From positions 124,001 through 188,000 of the forward strand of contig NZ_AVPI01000012.1 of the NCBI RefSeq assembly GCF_000768675.1: a DNA stretch of 64,000 nucleotides. Reading direction: 5' to 3'. Source of the DNA: Knoellia flava TL1 (GTDB taxonomy: Bacteria > Actinomycetota > Actinomycetes > Actinomycetales > Dermatophilaceae). The translations under genes were made by a program, and so were the position numbers. The notes below the pieces were generated by a model. It was not told the DNA's origin. It saw only the letters and a list, made by a program, of their open reading frames with translations, and did not search any database. Position 1 is the stretch's first letter. Each line of letters opens with the position of its first letter. Shown piece after piece: positions 37,016 to 45,717 of this stretch.

Positions 37016-38239
37016 CTAACCCTCGGTCCGGACGCCGAAGTCGCCCCGAGCCACGGTGACGTGGAGCAGCTCGTCGACCTCGAGCTCGGCGGGGTCGTGG
37101 ACGACCGCGCCGTCGACCCGTTGGACGATCGCATAGCCCCGGTCGAGGGTCGACTGCGGCGAGAGCGTGCGCACCTGGGCCCGGAGGTGCCCGATGTGGT
37201 CCTGGTGGCGGTGCACCTGTGCCTCCACGCGGTGGTGGGCGCGCGAGCGGAGTGCTGAGACCACGTCCCGCTGCACCCGGACGAACGCACCGGGGTCGGC
37301 GAGCACGGGGCGTGAGCGCAGCTCGACGAGCCGGCGCCGCTCGTGGTGCAGCCGGGACGCGAGCGCGCGACGGGCCCGGGACCGCGCCGCGTCGACGGCG
37401 TGGTGCTCGCGCTCGGCGTCGGGGACGATCGCCTTGGCGGCGTCGGTCGGGGTCGAGGCCCGGTGGTCGGCGACGAGGTCGAGGAGCGGGGTGTCGACGT
37501 CGTGCCCGATGGCGCTGACGACCGGGGTCCGCGCCGCGGCGACGGCGCGCAGCATGGCCTCGTTGCTGAAGGGGAGGAGGTCCTCGACCCCTCCGCCGCC
37601 ACGTGCGATGACGATGACGTCGACGTCCGGTATGCCGTCCAGCTCGCCGAGCGCCTGGGTCACCTCCGTGACCGCGGTGGAGCCCTGCACCGCCACCTGC
37701 CGGATCTCGAAGCGGGCTGTCGGCCAGCGGCGTCGGGTGTTCTCGACGACGTCCTTCTCCGCCGCGCTCGCCCGGCCGCAGATGAGCCCGATGCGTCGCG
37801 GCAGGAAGGGCAGCGGTCGCTTGCGGTCGACGTCGAAGAGGCCCTCGCTCGCGAGGTTGCGCTTGAGGTACTCGATCCGAGCGAGCAGCTCGCCCACGCC
37901 GACCGGGCGGATCTGGCGGCCGTCCATCGTCAGGGTCCCTCGCTGGGTCCAGAACGACGGCTTGGCCTGCACGACGACCCTGAGTCCCTCGCTGACCGGC
38001 GCCGCCATGGCGTCGAGGGCGTTGACGTGGATCGAGACCGACAGCGACATGTCGACGTCCGCGTCGCGCAGGGTGAGGTAGGCGGTGCGGGCTCCCGGGC
38101 GGCGGTTGAGCTGGACCACCTGCCCCTCGACCCAGACCACCGACATCTTCTCGACGTAGTCGGCGATCTTCATCGAGAGCAGGCGCACCGGCCACGGCGA
38201 CTCGGCCGTCGTGTCGGCCGCACGCTCCGGGAGGGACAT
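37016..38239 (-). CDS. xseA: Exodeoxyribonuclease VII large subunit
   Basis: 407 residues, catalytic subunit of ExoVII, which degrades single-stranded DNA bidirectionally. OB-fold N-terminus (VVWVEGQVVQLNRR), then the nuclease domain (LPRRIGLICGRASAAEKDV; VDVIVIARGGGGVEDLLPF; SAIGHDVDTPLLDLVAD) and a helical, arginine-rich C-terminal region. Length is in the usual range. Forms an operon with xseB. Confidence 0.96.
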   Translation of the reverse strand: MSLPERAADTTAESPWPVRLLSMKIADYVEKMSVVWVEGQVVQLNRRPGARTAYLTLRDADVDMSLSVSIHVNALDAMAAPVSEGLRVVVQAKPSFWTQRGTLTMDGRQIRPVGVGELLARIEYLKRNLASEGLFDVDRKRPLPFLPRRIGLICGRASAAEKDVVENTRRRWPTARFEIRQVAVQGSTAVTEVTQALGELDGIPDVDVIVIARGGGGVEDLLPFSNEAMLRAVAAARTPVVSAIGHDVDTPLLDLVADHRASTPTDAAKAIVPDAEREHHAVDAARSRARRALASRLHHERRRLVELRSRPVLADPGAFVRVQRDVVSALRSRAHHRVEAQVHRHQDHIGHLRAQVRTLSPQSTLDRGYAIVQRVDGAVVHDPAELEVDELLHVTVARGDFGVRTEG

Positions 38240-38320
38240 GCCGCTCAGTCAACACTGCCCGACGGACACCGCGAGCCTCGACGCGCCACCGTCACGACGA
38301 CGCGGCGGCCAAGGTCGGCC

Positions 38321-39244
38321 TCACTCGCCGAACAGTGGTGACCGGGCGAACGGGGCGACGGTCGACAGGTAGGTCGGGGAACCGGTGAGCTTCGTCGGGG
38401 CCACACCGAGGTCGACGATCGGGGTGGTCGTCCCGGTCGCGTGCCCCACGGCATACAGACGCACCGTGCCGGTGTCGCGGTCGATCCCGGCGACGAGGGT
38501 GCCCTGCCTGCCGCAACCGTCGGCGACGAGCGACTCGTGGGCGGCCCACCCGCTCGTGCGGACCACCTTCACCACGGGCTTCATCGGCCTCGCGAGGGGG
38601 ATCCGCACCGTGTAGAGCGCGCCACCGTTGGTGGTGACGAGGAACGTGTCGTACGTCGTGGTCTGGCTGTTGTGCGCCATCGCCCTGACCGAGGAGAAGC
38701 CGGGAGCGGACTCCTTCGCCGCGTAGCCACCCGCACGGACCTCCCAACGGTTGAGGGTGCCGTCGGATGCGAGGGCGTAGGTGCGGTGGTGCGAGGTCGC
38801 CTCGGTGGCGTTCAGCGGTGAGTACTGCACGATGGAGAGGGCCTTCATGGCGCCCCAGCCACTGCCGATCCGGGTGAAGGTGAGGCCACTCGGCGGCTTG
38901 GGCTGGTAGCGGTAGGCGTAGGTGTACAGCGAGTCGCCGAGGACGACGCTTCCTCGCGTCTCGGCGTCCGCGGGAACCACTGGTTCGATGATCGCGTCCG
39001 AGGCGAGCCTGGCGACACCCGGCGCGAAGACGGGTCCAGCGTCAAAGCGCGGTGGCGTCGACGTCACCGGCTGCGTCGCGGTGAACGTGGCGCTGCCCTG
39101 CCTCCCGTCCGGCGTGACCACGCCCACGCTGATCGAGCACCGCTTCGCGTCCTGCGCGCTGGCGTGCGCGTGAGGAAGCGCCGCCGCGGCCGACGCGACC
39201 CCGACGACTCCTGCCAGGCGGCCCAGTCGTGTGCGTGTGGACAT
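38321..39244 (-). CDS. Secreted protein of unknown function, tandem paralog 1
   Basis: 307 residues with a Sec signal peptide (1-30, cleavage after HASA). The mature part has no family that I recognise. It shows beta-propeller-like spacing: [66 protein letters not shown] and [11 protein letters not shown]. Two cysteines (Cys36 and one in ADGCGRQG) are conserved with the next gene and could form a disulfide. The protein ends FGE, as does its paralog. Possible roles such as surface lectin are speculation. Confidence 0.7.
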   Translation of the reverse strand: MSTRTRLGRLAGVVGVASAAAALPHAHASAQDAKRCSISVGVVTPDGRQGSATFTATQPVTSTPPRFDAGPVFAPGVARLASDAIIEPVVPADAETRGSVVLGDSLYTYAYRYQPKPPSGLTFTRIGSGWGAMKALSIVQYSPLNATEATSHHRTYALASDGTLNRWEVRAGGYAAKESAPGFSSVRAMAHNSQTTTYDTFLVTTNGGALYTVRIPLARPMKPVVKVVRTSGWAAHESLVADGCGRQGTLVAGIDRDTGTVRLYAVGHATGTTTPIVDLGVAPTKLTGSPTYLSTVAPFARSPLFGE

Positions 39245-39320
39245 GGCCCCAACCCCTTGTGCCTCGGTTCCGGACGCCCATGTCCGAAGGAGGATTTTTT
39301 CACCTTGGCGCGGGCGCCGC

Positions 39321-40301
39321 TCATTCCCCGAACGGAGGAGGCTCGACATCCGACCGCGGCGACGGCACACCCGGGGCACTGACCTTGTCCGGGAACGTGC
39401 CGGGCAGTCGGCCGAGACCCCGGATGACCGTGCTCGTGCCGATCGCGTGCCCGACGGCATACAGGTAGGCCAGTCCGGTGTCGTGGTCGACGCCGACGAG
39501 CACGGTCCCGTTGCCGCCGCAGACGTCGGCGATGAGGGTCTCGAGCCCCTGCCACGTCCCGGTGCGGACGACGGTGACCACGGGGCTCATCGGGGAGGCG
39601 ATGGGGATGCGCACGGTGTAGAGCGCGCCGCCGCGCGTGTTCATGAGGAAGGTGTCGTAGGTCGCGGTCATGCTGATGAGCGTCATCGACTTCACCGACG
39701 CGAACCCCGCGAAGGACTCGTGACCCCGCCACGTCGTGCCCGACCTGACCCACCGGTGGAGCGAGCCGTCGGCCTTGAGCCCGTAGAGGGTCGTCCGCGG
39801 AGTGGTGACGTCACGGTGGGCGTACTCCGCGACCTCCATCTCGCGCATCGTCGACCACCCTCCGCCGATCCGGGTGAGACGCGGGTCGCCGGGCTCGAGG
39901 ACGGCATCATCGGTGTCGGCGTAGACGAAGTGGTGGAGCACGTCGCCGAGGACGACCCAGCCGTAGGTCTCGAAGGACTGCTCGTCGACCTGGTCGACGG
40001 ACGTGCGCGACAGCAGCCGCGCGGCGCCGTCGGGGAAGACGTCGCGCATCGAGGTGCGCGGTGGCCAGGCGGTCGGGACGCGGGTGCCGTCGTAGGAGCG
40101 CCAGAGGTGGTCACCGGTCGGGGTCACACCGACCGTGTCGATGATGCAGCGGTCGGGGCCGGTGCGCTGCGGCGTCGCCGCGCGAAGACCGCCGGCCGCG
40201 GCAGTGCCCGGCACGCAGAGCGTCGCGCACGCAATGGCGCCGGCCAGTCCTCCTGCCACTCCCCGTCGAACCAGCTGATCCCTGCGCGTCCGTGCCGACA
40301 T
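39321..40301 (-). CDS. Secreted protein of unknown function, tandem paralog 2
   Basis: 326 residues, signal peptide 1-36 (PGTAAA). Clear paralog of the gene at 38321-39244: shared blocks are [75 protein letters not shown] and [12 protein letters not shown], with the same two cysteines and the same FGE end. The order of repeats suggests a tachylectin- or propeller-like beta fold, but I cannot name the family. The two genes are 76 bases apart and probably arose by tandem duplication. Confidence 0.7.
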   Translation of the reverse strand: MSARTRRDQLVRRGVAGGLAGAIACATLCVPGTAAAGGLRAATPQRTGPDRCIIDTVGVTPTGDHLWRSYDGTRVPTAWPPRTSMRDVFPDGAARLLSRTSVDQVDEQSFETYGWVVLGDVLHHFVYADTDDAVLEPGDPRLTRIGGGWSTMREMEVAEYAHRDVTTPRTTLYGLKADGSLHRWVRSGTTWRGHESFAGFASVKSMTLISMTATYDTFLMNTRGGALYTVRIPIASPMSPVVTVVRTGTWQGLETLIADVCGGNGTVLVGVDHDTGLAYLYAVGHAIGTSTVIRGLGRLPGTFPDKVSAPGVPSPRSDVEPPPFGE

Positions 40302-40384
40302 CGGCTCCTCCTGTGCCCGTCGTACCCCAGTCCATCGACGGTACTCCCGCCGGACGGCATACAGGGGGGGTTCAGGTGCGCCCG

Positions 40385-40390
40385 TAAGAT
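40385..40390 (+). promoter_or_regulatory. -10 element for leaderless ispH
   Basis: TAAGAT ends seven bases before ATG at 40398. This favours 40398 over the in-frame ATG at 40389, which would overlap the -10. Confidence 0.5.
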
Positions 40391-40397
40391 GGGAAGC

Positions 40398-41423
40398 ATG
40401 ACCGCCACGACTGACCAGGCCACCAAGCGCGTGCTCCTCGCCGCGCCCCGCGGCTACTGCGCCGGGGTCGACCGGGCCGTCGTCACGGTGGAGAAGGCGC
40501 TCGACCTCTACGGCGCACCGGTCTACGTGCGCAAGGAGATCGTCCACAACAAGCACGTCGTGACGACACTGGAGAAGCGCGGCGCGATCTTCGTCGAGGA
40601 GACCGACGAGGTCCCCGAGGGCGCCACGGTGATCTTCTCGGCGCACGGCGTCGCCCCGGTCGTCCACGAGGAGGCCAAGGCGCTCGGGCTCAAGACGATC
40701 GATGCGACCTGCCCGCTCGTCACCAAGGTGCACCGCGAGGCAGTGCGGTTCGCCAGCGACGACTACGACATCCTGCTCATCGGCCACGAGGGTCACGAGG
40801 AGGTCGTCGGCACGGCGGGCGAGGCGCCCGAGCACATCACCCTCGTCGACGGTCCCGACGACGTCGACAACGTCGAGGTCCGCGACCCCGACAAGGTCGT
40901 GTGGCTCTCCCAGACCACGCTCTCGGTCGACGAGACGATGGAGACCGTGCGTCGGCTGCGCGAGAAGTTCCCCGCGCTGCAGGACCCGCCCAGCGACGAC
41001 ATCTGCTACGCCACCCAGAACCGCCAGCTCGCGGTGAAGCACATGGCCCCCGAGTGCGACCTCATGATCGTCGTCGGCTCGCGCAACTCTTCGAACTCGG
41101 TGCGGCTCGTCGAGGTAGCGCTCGAGCACGGCTCGAAGGCCGGCCACCTCGTGGACTACGCCGAGGAGATCGACGACACGTGGCTCGAGGGTGTCCGCAC
41201 GGTCGGGGTGACCTCGGGTGCGTCCGTGCCGGAGATCCTCGTGCGCGGAGTCCTCGACTACCTCGTGGGTCACGGCTTCGAGGACGTCAAGCCCGTCGTG
41301 GCGGCCGAGGAGTCGCTCATGTTCTCGCTCCCCAACGAGATCCGTCGTGACCTCAAGGCCGCGGGCATGTCCGACAAGATGCGCCACGACGGCTCGTTCG
41401 CCGAGGCCGGATCGCTGCACTGA
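40398..41423 (+). CDS. ispH: 4-hydroxy-3-methylbut-2-enyl diphosphate reductase IspH
   Basis: 341-residue [4Fe-4S] enzyme that makes IPP and DMAPP in the last step of the MEP pathway. The three cluster cysteines are in [22 protein letters not shown] and [11 protein letters not shown]; the substrate-binding [10 protein letters not shown] is present. Slightly longer than E. coli IspH at both ends, as in other actinobacteria. Adjacent to exonuclease VII genes as often seen in the phylum. Confidence 0.97.
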   Translation: MTATTDQATKRVLLAAPRGYCAGVDRAVVTVEKALDLYGAPVYVRKEIVHNKHVVTTLEKRGAIFVEETDEVPEGATVIFSAHGVAPVVHEEAKALGLKTIDATCPLVTKVHREAVRFASDDYDILLIGHEGHEEVVGTAGEAPEHITLVDGPDDVDNVEVRDPDKVVWLSQTTLSVDETMETVRRLREKFPALQDPPSDDICYATQNRQLAVKHMAPECDLMIVVGSRNSSNSVRLVEVALEHGSKAGHLVDYAEEIDDTWLEGVRTVGVTSGASVPEILVRGVLDYLVGHGFEDVKPVVAAEESLMFSLPNEIRRDLKAAGMSDKMRHDGSFAEAGSLH

Positions 41424-41435
41424 CGGTCGTCCGTT

Positions 41436-41485
41436 GACGTGCTGAGGGCGCGGCCCCCCTGTGGGTGCTGCGCCCTCAGCACGTC
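41436..41485. terminator. ispH terminator
   Basis: Perfect 16-bp arms GACGTGCTGAGGGCGC (41436-41451) and its complement (41470-41485), starting 12 bases after the ispH stop and lying before the convergent stop at 41509. Confidence 0.8.
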
Positions 41486-41508
41486 TGCGGTGCGCGATCG
41501 GGTGCGCG

Positions 41509-42225
41509 TCAGACCGGGCAGCCGTCCGGTCCGCAGGCCGCGTCGCCCTCCGCGCCAGTGGCGCCGGGGGCGCTCACCATCGTCAGCGGGTGAGCCTCGC
41601 CCCAGGCCTGGTCGAGCACCTGCGTGAAGAGCTCGGTGGGTTGCGCGCCGCTCACGCCGTACTTCTCGTCGACGACGAAGAAGGGGACGCCCGAGATGCC
41701 GTAGCGCTGCGCCTGTGCGATGTCGTCCCGGACGGACTCGGCGAAGGTGCCGTCGGCGAGGGCCGAGCGGACCTCGCCGGCGTCGAGCCCGATGGACGTC
41801 CCGAGGCGGACGAGGGTCTCGACGTCGCCGATGTCCTCGCCGTGCTCGAAGTGCGCGGACAGGAGGGCCTCCTTGGCCTCGTCCTGGCGGCCATGGCTCG
41901 CGGCGAGGTGGATGAGCTCGTGCCCAAGCAGGCTGTTGGCGACGACGAGGGAGTCGAAGTCGTAGGCGAGCCCTTCGCCCGCGGCCACCTCCGCGACGTG
42001 GTCGAACATCTGGCGCACCTGCTCGCGCGGCATGCCCTTGCGCGTCGCGAGGTAGTCCAGCTCGGTGCCGTCGTAGTGCTCCGGCAGCGACGGGTCGAGC
42101 TGGTAGCTGTGCCACGTCACCTCGACCGACTCGCGGTGCGGGAACCGAGCGAGGGCGCTCTCGAAGCGGCGCTTGCCGATGTAGCACCACGGGCAGGCGA
42201 TGTCGGACCAGATGTCAACCTTCAT
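41509..42225 (-). CDS. DsbA-family oxidoreductase (FrnE-like)
   Basis: 238-residue thioredoxin-fold protein of the FrnE/2-hydroxychromene-2-carboxylate isomerase-like DsbA group. The redox motif CPWC is at about residues 11-14 (MKVDIWSDIACPWCYIGKRR), the cis-proline loop is GISGVPFFVV and the insertion is helical. No signal peptide, so cytoplasmic disulfide or isomerase chemistry. A second, C-terminal CxxxxC (ACGPDGCPV) may be functional. ATG at 42225 is chosen as the family starts MKVDIW. Confidence 0.9.
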   Translation of the reverse strand: MKVDIWSDIACPWCYIGKRRFESALARFPHRESVEVTWHSYQLDPSLPEHYDGTELDYLATRKGMPREQVRQMFDHVAEVAAGEGLAYDFDSLVVANSLLGHELIHLAASHGRQDEAKEALLSAHFEHGEDIGDVETLVRLGTSIGLDAGEVRSALADGTFAESVRDDIAQAQRYGISGVPFFVVDEKYGVSGAQPTELFTQVLDQAWGEAHPLTMVSAPGATGAEGDAACGPDGCPV

Positions 42226-42315
42226 GAGAAGTTGAACCGTCAAGGACTGTGGAGTGTTCCCCCCGCCGTATGCCGGCCGCGCACCGTTGCGCGTTCGCCC
42301 TCGCCGCCATCGACC

Positions 42316-43089
42316 TCAGTCACGCTCGATGAGGGCGGCGAGTCCGTCGAGGGTGCGGGCCAGCCCGAAGGTCCATGCGGCGGCCTCGCTCCAGGCGGAG
42401 CCGTGTGCCTCTCCGGCGGCGGCGCCTATGCGGGTCGCGCGCGGGTAGGCCGTCGGGTCGAGCGCCCGCTCGAGGACGGGCTGGTTGGCGGCCCACCACT
42501 GCTCGTCGCTCATCGCGGTGTCGGTCGTGGCCCGTCGGGCGTCGTGGGCCGACCGGGCGTGGGACTGCACGAAACCGAGCAGGTAGGTGAGGGCCGCGTC
42601 GGTGTCGACGTCGGAGAGTCCGCTGCCGTCGAGGGCGGAGAGCTCGTGCTCGTACTTCGCCATTACCCCCGGGCCGAGCGGGGGCCGGCTGAGCGCGGCG
42701 ACCTCGGTGAGCCACGGGTGGGTGGTGAGCAGCTCGAGGTTCGACTCCGCGACGGAGGTGAGCCGGCTGCGCCACCGCGACCGCCCCCACGCAGGACGGG
42801 GCATCTGCGCGTAGAGCGCGTCGACCATGAGGTCGAGCAGCTCAGCCTTGCCCGGGACGTAGGTGTAGACCGACATCGCCGAGACCCCGACGCGCTGGGC
42901 GACGGCTCGCATCGTCACGGCGCCGAGGCCTTCCTCGTCGGCGAGCGAGAGAGCTGCATCGACGACCTGCGCCACGGTCACGGACCGTCCCGGACCCTTG
43001 CGCGGCTGGGCGGAGGGGTCGCCCCAGAGCAGTGCGAGCGTCCGGCTCGGCTCACCGGCGCCGGTGCTGCGGGTCCTCGGAGGCGTCAC
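42316..43089 (-). CDS. TetR-family transcriptional regulator
   Basis: 257 residues. DNA-binding HTH at about residues 36-80 (TVAQVVDAALSLADEEGLGA; MRAVAQRVGVSAMSVYTYV), then a TetR_C_33-like ligand domain (TDAALTYLLGFVQSHARSA). Divergent from the VOC gene; a palindrome in the shared 89-base gap is the likely operator, so it probably represses both itself and the VOC gene. GTG at 43089 places the start just beyond the operator. Confidence 0.88.
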   Translation of the reverse strand: MTPPRTRSTGAGEPSRTLALLWGDPSAQPRKGPGRSVTVAQVVDAALSLADEEGLGAVTMRAVAQRVGVSAMSVYTYVPGKAELLDLMVDALYAQMPRPAWGRSRWRSRLTSVAESNLELLTTHPWLTEVAALSRPPLGPGVMAKYEHELSALDGSGLSDVDTDAALTYLLGFVQSHARSAHDARRATTDTAMSDEQWWAANQPVLERALDPTAYPRATRIGAAAGEAHGSAWSEAAAWTFGLARTLDGLAALIERD

Positions 43090-43114
43090 GGGAACAATCG
43101 TGGCACACAGGCGT

Positions 43115-43141
43115 TGTACGTCGTACACCGTACTGCGTACA
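43115..43141. promoter_or_regulatory. Candidate TetR operator in the divergent gap
   Basis: TGTACGTCGTACA (43115-43127) is a perfect palindrome around a central T; GTACTGCGTAC follows at once (43130-43140) as a second, imperfect site. Position between the TetR and VOC starts and the GTAC-type symmetry fit a TetR operator. Confidence 0.65.
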
Positions 43142-43178
43142 CTGAAGCGAACGCAGTCATCCACGACAGGAGAGCGCC

Positions 43179-43580
43179 TTGCGCATCACCGACTCCGCCA
43201 TTTCCCTCAACGTCCCCGACGTCGAGGCCTCCGCCGCCTGGGTGCGCGAGCACCTGGGCTTCACCGAGGCGATGGCCGCCGACGGGTTCGCCTCGCTGGC
43301 GCACGAGGACGCCGGCATGAACCTCATCTACCTGCGGACCGAACTGCCGACGTTCAAGCCGGCAGCGGCCGCGGGTCGCGCCGACGGCCTGCTCGTGGTC
43401 TTCACGGTCGAGGACATCGACGCCGACTACGCGCGCCTCGTCGACGCCGGCGTCGAGGTCGTCACGCCCATCGAGACCGAGCCGTGGGGTGAGCGCTACT
43501 TCCAGATGACCGACCCCAACGGCGTCGTCTACCAGCTCGTCCAGTGGGTCGAGCCGACCGACCCGCAGTACGCGCAGTGA
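43179..43580 (+). CDS. VOC-family (glyoxalase/bleomycin-resistance-like) protein
   Basis: 133 residues with the two beta-alpha-beta-beta-beta modules of the vicinal oxygen chelate fold (ISLNVPDVEASAAWVREHLG; VVFTVEDIDADYARLVDAGV; YFQMTDPNGVVYQLVQWV). Metal ligands are not fully evident, so enzyme or drug-binding role is open. The start is TTG at 43179, supported by AGGAGA nine bases upstream and by the N-terminus MRITDSAISLNVPD. Likely controlled by the divergent TetR. Confidence 0.87.
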   Translation: MRITDSAISLNVPDVEASAAWVREHLGFTEAMAADGFASLAHEDAGMNLIYLRTELPTFKPAAAAGRADGLLVVFTVEDIDADYARLVDAGVEVVTPIETEPWGERYFQMTDPNGVVYQLVQWVEPTDPQYAQ

Positions 43581-43591
43581 CCGCCTGAACC

Positions 43592-43680
43592 ACTTCTTGC
43601 CCCGCTGCGACACGTCGGTCGAGCGTTGCCGCGACTGTCGCAACGGGGCAAGAAGTCGGTGTCGCAACGGGGCAAGAAGT
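43592..43680. terminator. Hairpin with a duplicated right arm after the VOC gene
   Basis: Left arm 43592-43612 (outer ACTTCTTGCCCCG) pairs with 43636-43656 with one mismatch; the right arm is repeated exactly at 43660-43680 (24-base period), so either copy can pair with the single left arm. It lies between convergent VOC and rmuC genes. Confidence 0.75.
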
Positions 43681-43702
43681 CGCGGTGTGAGCGGGGACGT
43701 CG

Positions 43703-44896
43703 CTATCCCGCGCGGGAGTCCGAGCCGGCGTCGGAGGCCGTCCCTGCCTCGGGCAGGAGCTCGGGTCGTGCGTCCTGCGCTGAGACGGCCTCGAGCAGCT
43801 CGACGGCGGTGAGCACCCGCGGCCCGGTCTGGAGCGGCGGCAGGTCCGGCAGGTCGTCGCTGACGAGCTCGAGGTCCTGCATCCGCCGCGCCGTGACGAG
43901 GACGCGCGACTCGAGCGCCCCGACGAACTGGTTGTAGCTCTCGACCGTCGCGTGGAGCGAGCGCCCCATCTTGGCGGCGTGCGTGCCGAGGGTGGCGAGG
44001 CGGCGGTAGAGCTCCTGCCCCAGTGCGAGCAGCTCGCGTGCGCTCGCCGACAGCGCGTCCTGCTGCCAGCCGAAGGCGACGGTGCGCAGCAGGGCCAGCA
44101 GGGCGCCGGGACCGACGAGAACGACCCGCTCGGTCATCGCCCGCTCGTGCAGCCCGGGGTCGGCCGCGAGGGCGGCGGCGAGCATCGCGTCGCTGGGCAC
44201 GAAGCAGACGACCATCTCGGGCGTCGCGTCGAACGCCGCCCAGTAGTCCTTGGCCGAGAGCGTCTGCACGTGCTGGCGCAGCGCTCGGGCGTGGTCGCGC
44301 AGGAGCTCGGTGCGCTCGTCGTCGCCGAGGTCCTCGGTCTGGGCGTCGAGGAAGGCGGCCATGGGCGCCTTGGCGTCGATGACGAGCGAGCGGTCGCCGG
44401 GCAGCCGCACGACGACGTCGGGACGGACCTCGCGGTCGTGACGACCCCGGGCGCGCACCTGCTCCTCGAAGTCGCAGCGCGCGAGCATGCCCGACGTCTC
44501 CAGGACGCGTCGCAGCTGCACCTCGCCCCACGACCCGCGCACGGACGACGACCGGAGCGAGCCCGCGAGCGACTGCGTCTGGCGGCCGAGCTGCTGGGCC
44601 TCGGACTCGACGCGCCCCATGACCGCACGGATCGCACCGAACTGCTCGACCCTGTCGCGCTCGAGCACGCCGACCTGGCGCTCGACCCGGCCGAGCGCGT
44701 CGCGCAGGGGAGCGAGCAGCGAGGCGGTCTCGAGGTCCTCGGCCAGCGAGGCCTCGAGATCGACGACCCGCTCGCGCAGCAGGTCGCGCTCGGTGGCCAC
44801 GGAAGCCGCGCGGACGGCATACGACTGCCGGAGGAGGAGCCAGGCCGCCAGGGCACCGAGAACGATGCCGCCCACCAACGCGATCCACGGGTTCAT
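43703..44896 (-). CDS. rmuC: DNA recombination protein RmuC
   Basis: 397 residues: N-terminal membrane helix (about 4-22; WIALVGGIVLGALAAWLLL), coiled coil (30-110; LRERVVDLEASLAEDLETAS) and a PD-(D/E)XK nuclease-like RmuC domain (RGSWGEVQLRRVLETSGM; VRPDVVVRLPGDRSLVIDAK; GPGALLALLRTVAFGW). RmuC limits inversions and acts on DNA ends in E. coli. ATG at 44896 places the helix at the N-terminus. Divergent from the Nudix gene. Confidence 0.93.
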   Translation of the reverse strand: MNPWIALVGGIVLGALAAWLLLRQSYAVRAASVATERDLLRERVVDLEASLAEDLETASLLAPLRDALGRVERQVGVLERDRVEQFGAIRAVMGRVESEAQQLGRQTQSLAGSLRSSSVRGSWGEVQLRRVLETSGMLARCDFEEQVRARGRHDREVRPDVVVRLPGDRSLVIDAKAPMAAFLDAQTEDLGDDERTELLRDHARALRQHVQTLSAKDYWAAFDATPEMVVCFVPSDAMLAAALAADPGLHERAMTERVVLVGPGALLALLRTVAFGWQQDALSASARELLALGQELYRRLATLGTHAAKMGRSLHATVESYNQFVGALESRVLVTARRMQDLELVSDDLPDLPPLQTGPRVLTAVELLEAVSAQDARPELLPEAGTASDAGSDSRAG

Positions 44897-44938
44897 GGGG
44901 CACACCGTGCCACGCGGTGCCGACAACGCCTCGCAGGC

Positions 44939-44944
44939 TAGCCT
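44939..44944 (+). promoter_or_regulatory. -10 element for the Nudix gene
   Basis: TAGCCT ends six bases before ATG at 44951; indicates a leaderless transcript. Confidence 0.45.
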
Positions 44945-44950
44945 CGGTGC

Positions 44951-45484
44951 ATGGCCGATGCTGGGGAGACCGACACCGCGACCGAGTCACGCCGCCATGC
45001 CGCCATCAACATCCTCAACTCGCGGCTGCCGCGCAAGCGCAACATCGCCCAGGGGCTGCTGCGCAACGAGGACGGCGAGGTGCTCCTGTGCGAGCTCGCC
45101 TACAAGGGGGAGTGGGACCTGCCGGGAGGCGTCGTCGACCCCAAGGAGTCCCCGGCCGCGTGCGTCGTGCGCGAGATCAGCGAGGAGCTCGGGGTCGCCG
45201 TCGGCGTCGACGGGCTCTCCGCGGTCAACTGGCTGCCGCCGTGGCGGGGCTGGGACGACGCCGTGCTCTTCCTCTTCGACCTCGGGGCGGTCGAGCGCAG
45301 CTTCGTCGACGGGCTCACGCTGCTGCGGCGGGAGATCAGGGCGGTCCACTGGGTCGCGCCCGCCGACCTGGCCGACCACGTCGCGCCGTACACCGCGCGG
45401 ATGCTGGAGCGGGTCCTGGACGGCGGCTCCACGGCATACCCGATCTATCTCGAGAACAGCGAGACGCCCGGCGGCATGGGGTGA
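44951..45484 (+). CDS. Nudix hydrolase
   Basis: 177 residues with a complete Nudix box: GGVVDPKESPAACVVREISE followed by ELG (about residues 57-80), giving the GX5EX7REUXEEXG pattern. Substrate (a nucleoside diphosphate linked to X) is not predictable. The last three residues overlap the start of the small membrane protein gene (GTGA). Confidence 0.92.
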   Translation: MADAGETDTATESRRHAAINILNSRLPRKRNIAQGLLRNEDGEVLLCELAYKGEWDLPGGVVDPKESPAACVVREISEELGVAVGVDGLSAVNWLPPWRGWDDAVLFLFDLGAVERSFVDGLTLLRREIRAVHWVAPADLADHVAPYTARMLERVLDGGSTAYPIYLENSETPGGMG

Positions 45485-45705
45485 GCGGCGGGAGGTTCCT
45501 CGCCCTCCTGGCGGGGCTGCTCGGCGTCGCGTTCGTCCTCGTGTGGGTGCTCGTCAGCGTGGCCGCGCTCGTCTACGCCCTCACCAACGAGGACGGCGGG
45601 TCGGCGGGTACGTATGCCGGGCTGGCGGTCGCCGGCCTCGCCGTGGGGGCGCTCGCGGGGTGGGGCGTCCGTCGCGTGGCGAGGGCACGCCGGCCGCCCC
45701 GGTAG
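45481..45705 (+). CDS. Small two-helix membrane protein
   Basis: 74 residues, GTG start overlapping the Nudix stop. Two hydrophobic segments (FLALLAGLLGVAFVLVWVLV region and AGLAVAGLAVGALAGWGV) joined by an acidic loop TNEDGGSAG, then a basic end VRRVARARRPPR. No recognised family. Translational coupling and GC3 codon use argue that it is real. Confidence 0.65.
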   Translation: MSGGRFLALLAGLLGVAFVLVWVLVSVAALVYALTNEDGGSAGTYAGLAVAGLAVGALAGWGVRRVARARRPPR

Positions 45706-45708
45706 ACT
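45703..45708 (+). promoter_or_regulatory. -10 element for ychF
   Basis: TAGACT, overlapping the stop of the upstream small gene, ends nine bases before the GTG at 45718. Confidence 0.45.
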
Positions 45709-45717
45709 CCTGTCCCC

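Noticed and set aside
43592-43680. Possible CRISPR-like repeat
   Set aside because: Only two direct copies with a three-base gap and a matching inverted arm; this is a hairpin with a duplicated arm, no spacers or cas genes.
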